Source of the DNA: Chamaecyparis obtusa | Taxonomy: Eukaryota; Streptophyta; Pinopsida; Cupressales; Cupressaceae | Reading direction: 5' to 3' | NCBI GenBank assembly: GCA_027943335.1 | Contig: BSBK01001113.1 | Coordinates: 124,001 to 188,000 of the forward strand | DNA: 64,000 nucleotides | In this document: piece by piece, positions 1-10,797 of the stretch | How the letters are laid out: each line of letters opens with the position of its first letter | Position numbering within the stretch: position 1 is the stretch's first letter | Position numbers and translations under genes: made by a program | Notes under the pieces: model-generated | Told to the model about the DNA's origin: nothing | Seen by the model: the letters and a program-made list of their open reading frames with translations, nothing else | The model's database searches: none

Positions 1-1890
1 CCTTTCAGAAGAAGATTTCAAGGATGCAATTATTGAAAACTATCGCTCCACAAAAGAGTTTGAGTTTGATTTGTCACAGAACCAGGTGATTATGATATTC
101 ATCAAATTGAAACAACACCACTCATCTCTCTGTTGTGATTTTTATACATTCAAGGAGCATTATCTTGTGTCATTTTTTGATGTAGGTATTTAAACTCCTC
201 CAGTTACTTGCATCACAAAAATTTGAGCCACAAGTTCATGAAGTTCATGACTATTTTGAAAATACTCAGGACCTTCCTAGGTTAGATCTTCAATACGAAA
301 CTGCCAGCCTGCTTGAAGAAGTTGGTAGGAGCCTTTTTGCTAAAGAACTACTTTATAAAAATCTTCCATTAATAAGAGATGATTGTCATGTTGGAAAGAT
401 CATATATGGAGCTTCAGATGCAGAACCTATGCTGATATCCAAGAGGGAATGTGTTCACAAGGATTTACAATCCAGAGGAGATTGTCTTACTGGACATAAT
501 ATATGCAAGGGAGATTTTCAAGCTTTGGAGAATATGTATGATACCTCAGATAGAAAGCAAAGATCTGAGTTGTATCCCTTGCAAGGGTCTACCTATACTT
601 GTAAGCATGACCAATTAAGTTCTGACTTCCAGCCATTTTATGTAACGTATCCAAATATTACAGAAAATGTAAAGAATGCTTTTATTGCGAGAGAAATTCT
701 CATTAATGAAACAAATCAAAATGCTAGTGGTGAAAATTATGAAAATAATACCAGGGAAGTTATCATTGCTTCAAATCCTCAAAACCATAATACACACTAT
801 TACAGTGAAATTGAAATGCCCTGTCTAGTACATTATCGCCTCTAACTCTAACAAAGAATGAAATTGATGATCATTGAAAATTGAGGCAAGTTCCTCCAAG
901 TGTTTCACATGCAAATCACATCAGTGACAGCTTGTCACCAAGTGTGGATGAGTTTCAAGATGGTTCAACATCTGATTTTATAGGACTTCCCAAGTATTCT
1001 TCTAGTGGCATGCATTCTCTAAGGTCTAATAATATTTCTAAGAATCAGAGTGTGTTTTCTCATTTAAAGAGAGTCCAAGAAATTGATGTTGGACACAAGA
1101 CAAAGAATAAAGATCTTTTAAGAGAAATTACTCCTGCAAAACTGCCTTTCAACAATAGCCAGACGAAGTTTTTATGAGTTGCAAGAAATGAACTTGAAGT
1201 ATCAACAACTCTAGATGATAATAGACAGGAAGCAGAGGCCTGTGATGAACTAATCCTTAATGATAGACTTCTAATAAAATTCAAGTGGAGGAGTCAAGTG
1301 TGCAAGGATGGAAAATAGCTTGAGGGTCAAACAAAACAAAGTTGTGGAGAACCTAATTCTTGTAAGCCGAAAAGAAGAAAGTTAATACGCCTAGAGTTTA
1401 ACTCTCCCAAAACCTCTGAAACAAGTGCTTTTCCACTTTCAATTGTGGAAAAAGTTCAGAAGTGTAGTATTGAAAACAAAGTCATACCTCAGCGAGAGAA
1501 TGGTGCACATACAATGAACACAAATTCATTGAATGTTAATTCACTTGCTTTAAATTTTCTGCATATTTCCCATAGCAATACCATGGATGCAATAGAGGAT
1601 GAGAGTTTGCCTAACTTAGGCTGCACAACAAATTACAACAATTCAAAATGTCCACAGTGTGTTCCTGAACCAAGTAGAAATGTGATTGAAAATTTAGAAT
1701 CTGGATTTGTTCAATTGACTAATGAGATTGTAAATAGAGAGTTGACTGACTTGAGTGAAAAGGGAAATCCCAGTCAAATGTTATCTCCAAGTACAAATAA
1801 GTTGGATGTTAGTAAACAAAATAATAACATTCAATTTGAAAATGAAAATAAGTTGGATGTTATTAAGTTGGATATCCCCTGCTGTCTCTA
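1..1890 (+). pseudogene. Decayed probable DCD-domain protein fragment, copy 1
   Basis: The first about 85 bases continue an exon whose start is seen in copy 2. It reads VRFRSFGECYPLSEEDFKDA and then a segment ending FDLSQNQ. The pattern (x-V-R-F at the start, a central PLSEEDF, a closing L-x-x-x-Q) resembles the C-terminal half of the plant DCD (development and cell death) domain. After an intron with a plausible AG at about 202, a long low-complexity coding stretch follows: 429-845, 881-1177 and 1445-1891. It is rich in Asn, Ser and Glu and is broken by stops and frameshifts. DCD proteins often have long disordered tails, which fits but does not prove the call. The decay and duplication argue for a pseudogene. 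Confidence 0.45.
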
Positions 1891-1935
1891 AACTTTGATA
1901 AGTAGCGAGAAAATTTTATTTTACTGCCTGAAAAG
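1866..1935. repeat. Inverted copy of the 191-bp repeat core, left of the EXO70 fragment
   Basis: Read on the minus strand, this stretch matches 2757-2812 and 2951-3008 over about 60 bases, centred on CTTTTCAGGCAGTAAAATAA. The EXO70 fragment is therefore bracketed by inverted copies. The similarity stops abruptly at the CTTTTCAGGC end. In the shorter duplicate at 30 kb this left copy is missing because of a 1542-bp deletion. Confidence 0.8.
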
Positions 1936-2084
1936 ATTATAATATCTCTCATTATTCACGTTTGGATTTTCATTGCCATTGTTCTTGATACTCTTAGAAG
2001 ATTTTCTTTGCAGGTTTGATTTATATATTTTTAAATGTAGAAATAAAACCAACTATATATAATGATGTGTTTGAGGGGATGAAT

Positions 2085-2606
2085 AATATGAGAGATGCTT
2101 TCTTTGTGGAAATCGTGAAGGAAGCCACAACCAGGCTTCTTGCCTAATCAGAAGCCTTTGGTGCTACCAACTGAGTGTTTGAAAGGATGTTTAGGGTTAT
2201 TGACCTATACGAAACCCTAACGGATTTGATACCTGAGCTCGAGGCCATTTACTGTCAAGATCTTTAGAGAAATGTGCATGATCTCGCCGGCGGGATCCTT
2301 TTTCGGCTGTGCGAGAGGGCGAAGAGGATGCTAGCAGAATTTGAGAAGGTGCTTGAGAAAGAGAATTCCAAAACCCAAATTGCAGGCGGCGCTCTTCATC
2401 CTGTCACCAGATACGTCATGAATTTTCTCTCTTTTCTGTTTGATTTCAGGGAAACTTTGATAAATATATTAATAGATGCGGGGTATGTAAGGAAAACGGA
2501 CTCCATAGAATTCCAATCGGCAATCGGGAATCCCGTTAAGCCCGCAGAGAGTCTCATCGAATTTCGGAGGGAACAGGTGCAATTTTTGAATAAATCAAAT
2601 CAATAA
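2085..2606 (+). pseudogene. EXO70 exocyst subunit fragment, copy 1
   Basis: EXO70 is a helical-rod subunit of the exocyst, which tethers secretory vesicles at the plasma membrane. One frame runs from about 2085 (MRDAFFVEI) through FERMFRVIDLYETLTDLIPE to AKRMLAEFEKVLEKENSKT, GALHPVTRYVMNFLSFL and FRETLINIL. The HPxTRYVMNxxSFL block is the EXO70 family signature. In-frame stops include TAG at 2265-2267, plus others in the 2140-2170 stretch. Only about 170 of the usual 600 or more residues are present, and the frame ends at TAA 2604-2606. It sits between inverted repeat copies. It is a captured or duplicated fragment, not a working gene. Confidence 0.85.
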
Positions 2607-2668
2607 TTTATTTCAGATTTAGTAGCCATGAACAACTAAACCCAAAATAACATTGTGATGTAGATGAA

Positions 2669-3052
2669 GATCGACATTAAAGCTTCTGCACCCATTACGA
2701 CCAAGGTTTAACACAAATCACTCACCACCCTAATAATTTAAGAAAAAAAAGGGACTTTTCAGGCAATAAAATAAAATTTTCTCGTTACTTATCAAAGTTT
2801 AGAGATAGCAAGGGATATTCAACTTATTTTAATGTACAGAATCTCCCAACATTCAATTTGATCGACATTAAAGCTTCTGCACCCATTACGACCAAGGTTT
2901 AACACGAATCACTCACCACCCTAATAATTTTACCAAAAAAAAGGGACTTTTCAGGCAGTAAAATAAAATTTTCTCATTACTTATCAAAGTTTAGGGACAC
3001 CAGGGGATATTCAACTTATTTTAATGTACAGAATCTCCCAACATTCAATTTG
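2669..3052 (+). repeat. Two tandem units of 191 bp
   Basis: Both units begin GATCGACATTAAAGCTTCTG (2669 and 2860) and end near CCCAACATTCAATTT. The period is exactly 191. Each unit contains the CTTTTCAGGC core that also occurs inverted at 1866-1935. The downstream flank (about 3055-3120) repeats in direct orientation the sequence at about 1757-1830, so the region has been shuffled more than once. Confidence 0.9.
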
Positions 3053-3189
3053 AAACTAAAAAGGGATATCCCAGTCAAATGTTATCTCCAAGTACATATA
3101 AGTTGGATGTTATAAACATATAGTGTGATTTGGGAATGGAAAACAGAAGACTTACATCACATATAGAAGGTGAACGCTAAAAATACATC

Positions 3190-3990
3190 ATGTGTATGTT
3201 ACAACTTCGTTATCCACAGGCGCGCATAGCCTTGTTTGTCATCGCCACTTCCCATTCAATCTGTGGGAGACGCATTACTGGGGGACGCATCAAGTGCACA
3301 CTCAACAACGGAAAATCAAAATTGAGCTCCATAAAAAGAGCTGACGATAGTCATTCCTTAACTCCAAATTTAACTGTGCCCAAATTTAATGGATTTTATC
3401 AGAATTTGCAGTGTCTCACTGCGAAATCCGATGGTGAATCTTTTAAAGTCTATTTCTGGAGTTTATCAGAATTTGCAATGTCTCACTGCGAACTCCGATG
3501 GTGAATCTTTTAAAGTCTATTTCCAGAGTTTATCAGAATTTGCAGTGTCTCACTGCGAAATCTGATGGTGAATCTTTTAGAGTCTATTTCCTTGTTTACT
3601 ATTTAGACAAGCTGTCATTTGTAAGGGTGTTCAATGTGGCGGCACTGAGAGTCTCTGCAGAGGAATGCCATGTGCTTCAGAACAGATTAAAGGGCCATTT
3701 ATTGAACTGGCCTCGAATTTAGAACATCGCTAGGGTTCCAGGCGATGACATAGAACCGCATTTGAAAGATCTTTTTAGTGCTAAAGATGAGGAGATTGTA
3801 GGAGTTGCAAAAGAAAATGAAAGTGAAAATGTTACCGATCCCGACCATGTGTAGAGGGCACGAATTGCGCAAAAGTTTCTCTGTATTTTTTCTAGAGTTT
3901 TTAGTTTTTCTCTGTAATTTTTCTTGAGTTTCTCTGTATTGTGGATAGCTTGCATTGTGGCGGGTCAGGTGTTCTTGCCTAGACTTGCAA
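3190..3990 (+). pseudogene. Trm5-like tRNA (guanine-37 N1)-methyltransferase N-terminal fragment, copy 1
   Basis: Trm5 methylates G37 next to the anticodon, using S-adenosylmethionine. The visible frame begins MCMLQLRYPQARIALFVIAT, basic and hydrophobic like an organellar transit peptide, and runs to TPNLTVPKFNGFY. After three 67-bp repeats it resumes as LDKLSFVRVFNVAALRVSAE, then GHLLNWPRI, a stop at 3720, and NIARVPGDDIEPHLKDLF. The VRVF-AALRV-GHLLNWPRI-NIARVPGD order matches plant Trm5/Met-10+ family N-termini as I know them. The methyltransferase core is absent. Stops at 3720 and about 3852, plus the out-of-frame repeats, make this a pseudogene. The family call is moderately sure. Confidence 0.55.
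3394..3594 (+). repeat. Three tandem 67-bp units inside the Trm5-like exon
   Basis: Units start at 3394, 3461 and 3528, each containing TTTATCAGAATTTGCA and GATGGTGAATCTTTTA. The period of 67 is not a multiple of three, so each unit shifts the reading frame. The duplicate at 31.5 kb has four units, the first shortened. Confidence 0.92.
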
Positions 3991-4039
3991 GTTTAGAGAC
4001 TCCGTGTCTGGTTTTAGTTTTTATATTTTACAAACATGA

Positions 4040-4640
4040 TTTAGAATAAATAATTAGATATAAAAGTTTAATTAATATTATAATAAATATAATTATGAAT
4101 AATTACTTTTTAATATTTTTAAAATATTTGTATTTCTTTTAAATTATGATGTATAACAAATACTATATATAGAAAATAAATTATATATTTAAATTTTTAC
4201 TTTCAATATATAGCATTTATATTTATATTATACATTAGAATAGATGTAATATATAAATAGTTTTTGGTTTCACCTACACAAAATTTCTATTTAATATTAA
4301 TATTAAAGTGTTTACAAATGATTTTATATACATGGATTCGAAGGGCTACTCATTATTTCGTCTATTATTATCCGTTACACCCATCTCAAGTCTTATTTTT
4401 TTCTTTTATTTAAAACTTTGTAGACATTTATAAAGTCAATAACATTAAACATAGATTACATTATATGTATTTTAATGTATATTCATTAAAAAAAATTACA
4501 TTAATTATTTAATAGTTTAAAATAAATTTATAATTATATTAGTATTCTAAAAAAATTGACATTCTATAATTTAATAATTATACTTAGTTTTTCATTTATC
4601 TAAGGAAAATGACTTAGTGGCTGGACAACAAAAAAGATTA
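4040..4640. other. AT-rich non-coding tail of the duplicated block
   Basis: About 600 bases of AT-rich sequence with no coding signal and no visible transposon ends. It is conserved in copy 2 at 32220-32825, including ATGGATTCGAAGGGCTACTC near 4332. Confidence 0.7.
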
Positions 4641-4720
4641 ATAGGATTAATGCGCTTGAATTTGAAGTGACTAGGAAGATCGGTATTAGACAAACAAAGA
4701 ACACATCGAACAAGACTTAC

Positions 4721-5325
4721 ATCCATGTCTTCCCAAGAAGAACTTCACAGAGTAAGAGTTTGTTGCTCCCTTTAGTGTAAATTTCTTGAGCGCTCTTGGA
4801 AGAATCGGTAGCAAAGTAAATCCCCTGTCACAAAAATGCTATTAGAATGAATTTGAATTTGCGAGTAGAGAGCTTGTCAAAAAAAAAAAAAGAGTAAATG
4901 AAGGACATCTTACCCGTCCAAACATATTTTGTTTATCTGAAGGCGGAAGGTTAAAGCCCTTCTTGGTAATCCCTTGAATAGCTTGGTCACTGGTTCCATG
5001 GAACAGAAGTTGCATGGGAGAAGTGGGACTAAGGAGATCCTTTTGAGTCTCTAAAAACTTGATTTGTAAACACAGGTTAAATACCTTTTCAATCTTTGTC
5101 ACAATGGGAAGAATTCCATGTTTAGGTTGGATGAATTTTTCCCTTTGTTCTCTAACCTGCATTCCCAATCAAAGTAAGAGCTAGAAGACTCAAATTGTCG
5201 GTGCCATCCGAAACAAAGAGACGCGATAGTGTAAGACACGGTGGTGGTATACCAGAGGAGGTGAAAGGGGCGTGCAGATCAGGGGAGGCCTCGAACTCAT
5301 AAAAGTCACGGGGCTCATATGCCAT
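4721..5325 (-). pseudogene. PARP-type ADP-ribosyltransferase gene, 3' end lost
   Basis: The catalytic fold transfers ADP-ribose from NAD+. Reading the minus strand, an ATG at 5325-5323 starts a short first exon (MAYEPRDFYEFEASPDLHAP). A probable intron runs from a GTATAC donor near 5250 to an AG before about 5157. The next exon carries KIEKVFNLCLQIKFLE, LLFHGTSDQAIQGITKKGF and QNMFGR. It ends at a GTAAGATG donor near 4914. The exon at 4824-4721 reads GIYFATDSSKSAQEIYTKG, then KLLLCEVLLGKTWM, and ends at GTAAGTC. The HGTS (NAD-binding His) and FGRGIYFA blocks are the PARP signature. The following exon, with the catalytic-end residues, is missing: about 80 bases into the next intron the duplicated block begins (4641). 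What remains is open, so the loss may be recent. The gene is also short at its 5' end, without the usual regulatory domains. Confidence 0.75.
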
Positions 5326-7860
5326 GATTGAAGAAGCTTACCCGTATCGTTGCTCTCTGCCCGGCCAAGCTGAAATATGCAATGGCAATACGAATCATCA
5401 AACAGGCAATACTCTTATTAGGAGACACTAAAAATTACTTTATATGTCTGTGTATTCTTATTTATGTTTATGCCTTCTCACTATATTCGATTTGACTACA
5501 CTGCATGTTTCTCCTTGGAAAATACAGCTGTCTATATTATTTCCTTCCACATACCCATCGCATGCAGAACTCGCCTTGTAAACAACAAAATAAAATAATT
5601 CTATGGGGCCACTGCACAGTTCAAACCGGCAACCAAATGCACAGATTGGTAATAAACACAGCTGGCATTTCCGTCAGTTCTGCTTTTGCATTCTCCATGC
5701 CACAAATCTATTATACGGACGATGTAGATGCTCTACCAACTTTGTGTAATGCGTTCCACCTTCTGCCTCGAATTGTACCGTATTTCGAATTAGCAGTTTT
5801 AGGGCTTTTTATTTTGTCCCGATTCTAACACATGTTACTTTTAGTTTATATTAAGTACATCAATTTTTAAATTGAGATTACACCAATTATAATATATAGG
5901 GTATCATAATATAAATTTTCACATTTAATAATTAAATTAAAAATATATATTTAAAAAATATAATCAATACAAGTGTTTTCAAGTGAGTAGTTGGATTGAT
6001 TTTCGTGCTATGTATTTTTGTCTATATATTCTGTGAAAAATAATAAATGTGGAAAAAAACATATTCCAACGAATTAGTTATTTGTGATGTTTATCCCAAA
6101 TTATTATATATACAAACACATTCCATTGATTCCACACACAAATATAAATATTAATTTAGATTTGTATTGAATGGGATTGTTTAGAGATTAATTAATTTAG
6201 ATTTGTATTTAATGTGATTATTTACAGATTAAATATAAATAGATAGGATATTAGTTTTAGAAATAATAATATAGATTTGATATGTTGATGTTAAATGTGA
6301 TTATGATTATAAGCACAAAAAGTAATTGAATTATTATTATTTTTTTTGAAAACCTAAAACTTATACATATATAGAAATTATTATTATTATTGCAATGTAA
6401 TCTATGGTATTTGTATAGTTTAATGTATTGATTATAATTTGTCAATAATTAATACATATAAATTCTCCACATAAATTATAGATTTTCATTTAATATGTGT
6501 ATTTATTTTATTTATTATACTATTTAAGTGTAAATTGGGATATATAATTGGGTCAAGAGAATTGTTAGGTGAGAGGATCATCATTAAACTTGATTTCTCA
6601 TGATGTTTTCAATTTTTAATTTGTAATTTAAATTTGATGTAAAATATATACAATTGAATCTAAAAATGTTTTCTGCTTACAAAATTGCTATCTAAATTTG
6701 GTGTCCTAATAATATTTGGTGTCCTAATTAAAAAACAATCTTGGATAAACTATAAAAGTAAATAATAGAAGTTCATAATTGTAGAAAATAGAGTAGTTGG
6801 TTTTTCATTGCCACCAAATCATTTATACACTACAAGAGAGTGATCTCAAGAATTTATTTCTTCAATGTGAATATTTATCTTAATAATGAGTTGGCTTATT
6901 TTGTATAAATTCAATTCAACATTACTATGAATTATTCATTATCAAAACAAAAAATATTTCTCTCAATCATCAACCATAATTATAAATGAAGTAAGGGAAG
7001 GCTATTATTAAAATAAAATAATACAAATAATAATAAAATAATTTTTTTTTCTTTCTATTTTATTCTTTTAGAGAGTCAAATAAAAAAAAATTCAAAGTAA
7101 GAATTCAATTAGGTTAATCTATTATAAAGTAAAATAATTAAATTATTATTTGTTATGTAATTATTATCTAATAATTGGTTTGATACATTAACTTAGTTTA
7201 GTCTATGGGATTTTGTGATTGTTAAATTGACATTGGAAATTTTTGGTTTAACAAATATAATTCTAATTTTATGCCTTATATCAATTGATAATTGGTTTGG
7301 GTTACTCAGGTTTGAATTTTACAATACAAATCTTGATAATCTTAATATTTAGTCTTAATTATACATAATAGCTTATTGGAAATAAATAATATTTATGTGT
7401 CTATCATAATAAATTTAATTTAAAATTATTTATCTTATTAAAATTATATTTCGGGGTACCCATTGTACTTTTCTTCTCCTGTACTAGAAAGGAAAGGTAT
7501 TTTAAAGTTGGTCAATTGTCAGAAGAAAATGGGGGGAGAATGAAGTCCTCATTTTCATATTATCTACGATTTATTTAGATTTACCAAACCAATGAAGTAG
7601 ATGGATATATGCGCTATGTCATGGGAATTTGTTTTGAATTCATCTCAATTATTTGATTATCTTTATTAGATCCAAGATGGTTATTAATAACTTCGTTAAG
7701 TATAATTTTAACTATTTAAGTAAGAAATTTATTTTTTACATTAATAGCTTCCTTAAGCATACTAAATTATTCATATACTAAATACAATTTACTTATATTC
7801 TTTTCTTTTCACGGAAAGATCTGTGAAAAATTGATTGATTTCTTTGATTTTGCAGGCATC
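5326..7860. other. Intergenic, very AT-rich
   Basis: No convincing gene. A 107-codon open frame at 5505-5828 has no recognisable motif. 5830-7440 is almost pure AT-rich sequence with short homopolymers. The first 200 bases may hold the 5' UTR and promoter of the PARP-type gene. Confidence 0.6.
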
Positions 7861-8129
7861 CGTTGTCCTCCATGATTTACAACAGAGGAATTACTTATAC
7901 TTCCAACACTCGCCCAAATGTTTTAAAAGACCCCCTCTATAGGACCTTACAACTTAAGAAAAATGGGACAAATTTGTTCTGGCGTGTGTGGAAAATGTGC
8001 AACCCACTTAAGTAAATGTGGGCCCATGCTCCTCGGAATACCAATAATGAAAAATTGGCTTCAAAACAAAATTAGTTTGAAACATCATAGTAATTTCTAT
8101 CATGAATCTTTGTGTTATCATGCATGGAT

Positions 8130-8480
8130 AGAATTTAAGAATGACACCAATAGTTAAAAGTAGGAGTATCAAGCAATTGAGAGAAAAAACAAACAAACAA
8201 ATGCAAAATTCCAAGTTTTGAAAACAAAAGGCCCATAATTGACAGCGATAAAGCATTGGAGAGATTAATACGAACCCATGAATCATCTAGGCACTTAAGA
8301 ATGGTGACATTGATATTACTAGATTTCTCAAGAGCAGCTACTACTTTGGCCATGTGGGTGACTGCATCATTAATGTCACAACCATCTCCATGCCTAAATA
8401 TGCCAAATGAAACCCTCACATTTTGGCTTTGGCTGCTGCTAGTACTGGTACAAGGCTTGCCTAAAGTGATAATTTGAATG
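8130..8480 (-). pseudogene. Unrecognised coding-like remnant (possibly a class-V aminotransferase C-terminus)
   Basis: An open minus-strand frame reads DIQIITLGKPCTSTSSSQSQ, then VRVSFGIFRHGDGCDINDAV and THMAKVVAALEKSS. The order VRVSFG plus acidic linker plus a helix ending in VAAL resembles the C-terminal tail of cysteine-desulfurase-like class-V aminotransferases. There is no PLP-binding region nearby and the match is short. The same frame degrades into hydrophobic noise below about 8200. Family assignment is weak; coding-like composition is the firmer statement. Confidence 0.25.
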
Positions 8481-9829
8481 TCCTATTATTTCAAATGAAC
8501 AAAAAATATCTCTAAAATTTTCCCAATAGAATATGATTTTTCTTTTCCTGTCGTGTTAGAGCCTCATTCTTGAAAGAAAATGATCGATTTGGTGATAATG
8601 TTAAATCCTAATCGAGGCAAACAAACAAACTTGCAGGTGAAGTGAGTCCTTTAAACAGGGGCCTGCTAAGCTGGCGTGTATATTTTGATGTCGGGGTTTG
8701 TTGCAATTCCAGCCAAATAGTAGTTTCTTTTGCTTCTCTGCATATTTAAAACTTGGGTAAATGTGATACAGTTGGTTATTTAACATTTTTATTACATGTA
8801 GACGGTGCAACTTTGATGTCTAAGCACATCTAAAAATCGCAGGAGTGAAAATAACAAGTGTACGATAGACATCAAACCTGCATGCAACGATGGCAAAAAA
8901 ATGAGAAATGTGAAGAACACAAAAACCTTATGATTTGAAATATTCATAGAAAAACTTATCTTTCATTCTATTTGAAAAAAAAATCATTCAAGATTAAATT
9001 TTGAACCTAAAACACTTAATAACATTATAAAAATAGGTAGGCCAAAACAAGGAAGAGGGAGCTTGCTTGTTCAACCCATGAACTCTACTCCATGCTAGCC
9101 CATAAAGATACTCTCAAGGAACTTAATCAAGATCGAAAGGAGATTATGTTGGACTCTCATTCTTTTTGTTGCTAGTTTGTTTCCTATTTTGTTTTGTGAT
9201 TTTTTTGCTAGTTTAATTCACTTCCCATGAATTCCTTTCAAACTTTGTAAGGGCTTAATGTTTATTGATGTTTTTTTAGTGTGATGGGTTCAGACTCTTT
9301 CCCCATTTGAATTAATCAAAACATTAAAAAAATAGGTCAAATTATTGTTAGATTTTAAAAATAACCATAGGATAAAAATGGATCTTTTATGGAAGAGAGT
9401 TTAAGATTGGTATAAAAATTTAATGTTATCTTCTTATTTATTTACTTTTCAATAGTGTAAATATATTTTATGTTAGTTCTTTTATTTAATTTCTAAAAGG
9501 ATTAATAAAAAGACCATTAATATAGAATATTTTGTTGGTAGATTAATAGTTGATTAGAGAAACTCTCATTAAATCAAATTAAAAAAGAGGCTCTTTTAGA
9601 GAGCTTTACATCCCATATATACTCTATTTGACATCTTTGGCTCTATGAAAAAATAGACCAAGATCGAAATACAATCCATCTTATCCCTATTACATTGAGC
9701 TCCCTATACATATTGGAATACTATACACTTTACGACTATATATTTGACAAAATTCTTCTACCTAAACAAAATGTGGAAGGAAATGTCTGATTGAAAAATA
9801 AATTAAAAAGCACTGGGACAAAAGCTTTA
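8481..9829. other. Intergenic, nothing recognised
   Basis: AT-rich DNA without motif-bearing frames. The open frame at 8601-8810 (minus) shows no recognisable domain. Confidence 0.5.
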
Positions 9830-10045
9830 CTACTTTCCTTCCTCCTTCCTAGCATTCACAACAACAACCGCCCTAGCCCCCATAGGGCATTCAATACCAA
9901 ATGCATGGTATATTGTGGCCTTTGAAATCTCCTCCACATTCTTGTAATCATTCTCCATCCACTCCTCACCATCTTCCGAAAGAACCATCATGCCAACACC
10001 CCTATCATTCACCTTAGCCTCTTCCAAAAATATTCTAAGACCCCT
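9830..10045 (-). CDS. Unrecognised C-terminal exon-like ORF
   Basis: A minus-strand frame of about 70 residues ends at TAG 9832-9830. It reads FLEEAKVNDRGVGMMVLSED, then EEWMENDYKNVEEISKA and GIECPMGARAVVVVNA, with a basic tail. The sequence is balanced and acidic-helical, unlike the surrounding AT-rich DNA, so it may be the last exon of a gene or gene fragment. I do not recognise the family. No upstream exon is evident between 10045 and 10800. Confidence 0.3.
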   Translation of the reverse strand, partial: RGLRIFLEEAKVNDRGVGMMVLSEDGEEWMENDYKNVEEISKATIYHAFGIECPMGARAVVVVNARKEEGK

Positions 10046-10797
10046 TCCTCTTGCATATATTTAATAAAACAAGTCTCTTAAATGTTTAAATAGCATTAAT
10101 ATTGACATAAATTGCAGAATCATACAATTTTAATGATAACACTTACCAATTGGTATTTTCCAATTTTTCTATTGACCTTCTTATGGAAAACTACTTTGAT
10201 AATTTTCTTAAAAGAAATTTTTTTAAATATTGTGAACAACATTGAACCCTAATTATCAACCTAATCCTTTATTTCAGCAATAGACTTTCAATCTCAAAAA
10301 TAGAAGAAAACCTAATGTCTAGATGCGAAGATATATCCCTTTACTTTTAAAATAGCTATGCTACTGCAATCCAAGCAGGCTTCTGGTGAATTGGTCTTCT
10401 AACTAAGTTTTTTGCCTTTGTAGAAACCTAATTGCCAATTTCCATTATGGATGACCTTAGTTTTGCAACTTTGTTTTTCTCTGTATTGATGATTATTTTT
10501 TGCCTTGGTTCTCTTCTCCTCCACCTATATAAGGCCTTGGAATCACAGACACCTTAATTAAGATTATTTGTATGAATTCTTTTTTAAATATCTTTAAATT
10601 TAGATTTATATAGATATATAAGATTTTGAAGGATGATAATGTAAAATTTAGGGTTTAAATTTAGATATTTAATTAATGTTAGAGTTTAGGATTGCAAATT
10701 TGAAGATTAATCTTATATAAAAATTAAGTCAGATTTTGTAAGAAAAAAGTTCTTTTTCAATTTTAATGATCAATTTTATCTATTATAATAAAAAACT
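10046..10797. other. Intergenic
   Basis: AT-rich, with no supported feature. A stretch at 10440-10560 is less AT-biased but has no open frame of note. Confidence 0.5.

Larger units (their letters stand above)
1..4641. repeat. Gene-fragment block, copy 1 of a segmental duplication
   Basis: This stretch is near-identical to 29655-32825. Position 1 aligns with 29655, and homology ends at about 4641 (copy 2: about 32825), just after a shared segment ending in GACAACAAAAAAGATTAA. The left end lies outside the window. The block carries, in order, remnants of a DCD-like protein, EXO70 and a Trm5-like protein, then about 600 bp of AT-rich DNA. Relative to copy 2 it keeps an extra 1542 bp (764-2305). 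No clear terminal inverted repeats or TSD mark the shared right end, so the vehicle (a gene-capturing transposon or a plain segmental duplication) is unresolved. The right boundary falls inside the PARP-type gene on the other strand. Confidence 0.9.

Noticed and set aside
4600..4641. Helitron 3' end at the shared boundary (a CTGG or CTAAGG near 4610-4622)
   Set aside because: Homology between copies continues about 20 bases past the CTGG, no GC-rich hairpin precedes it, and no A/T insertion site can be shown.
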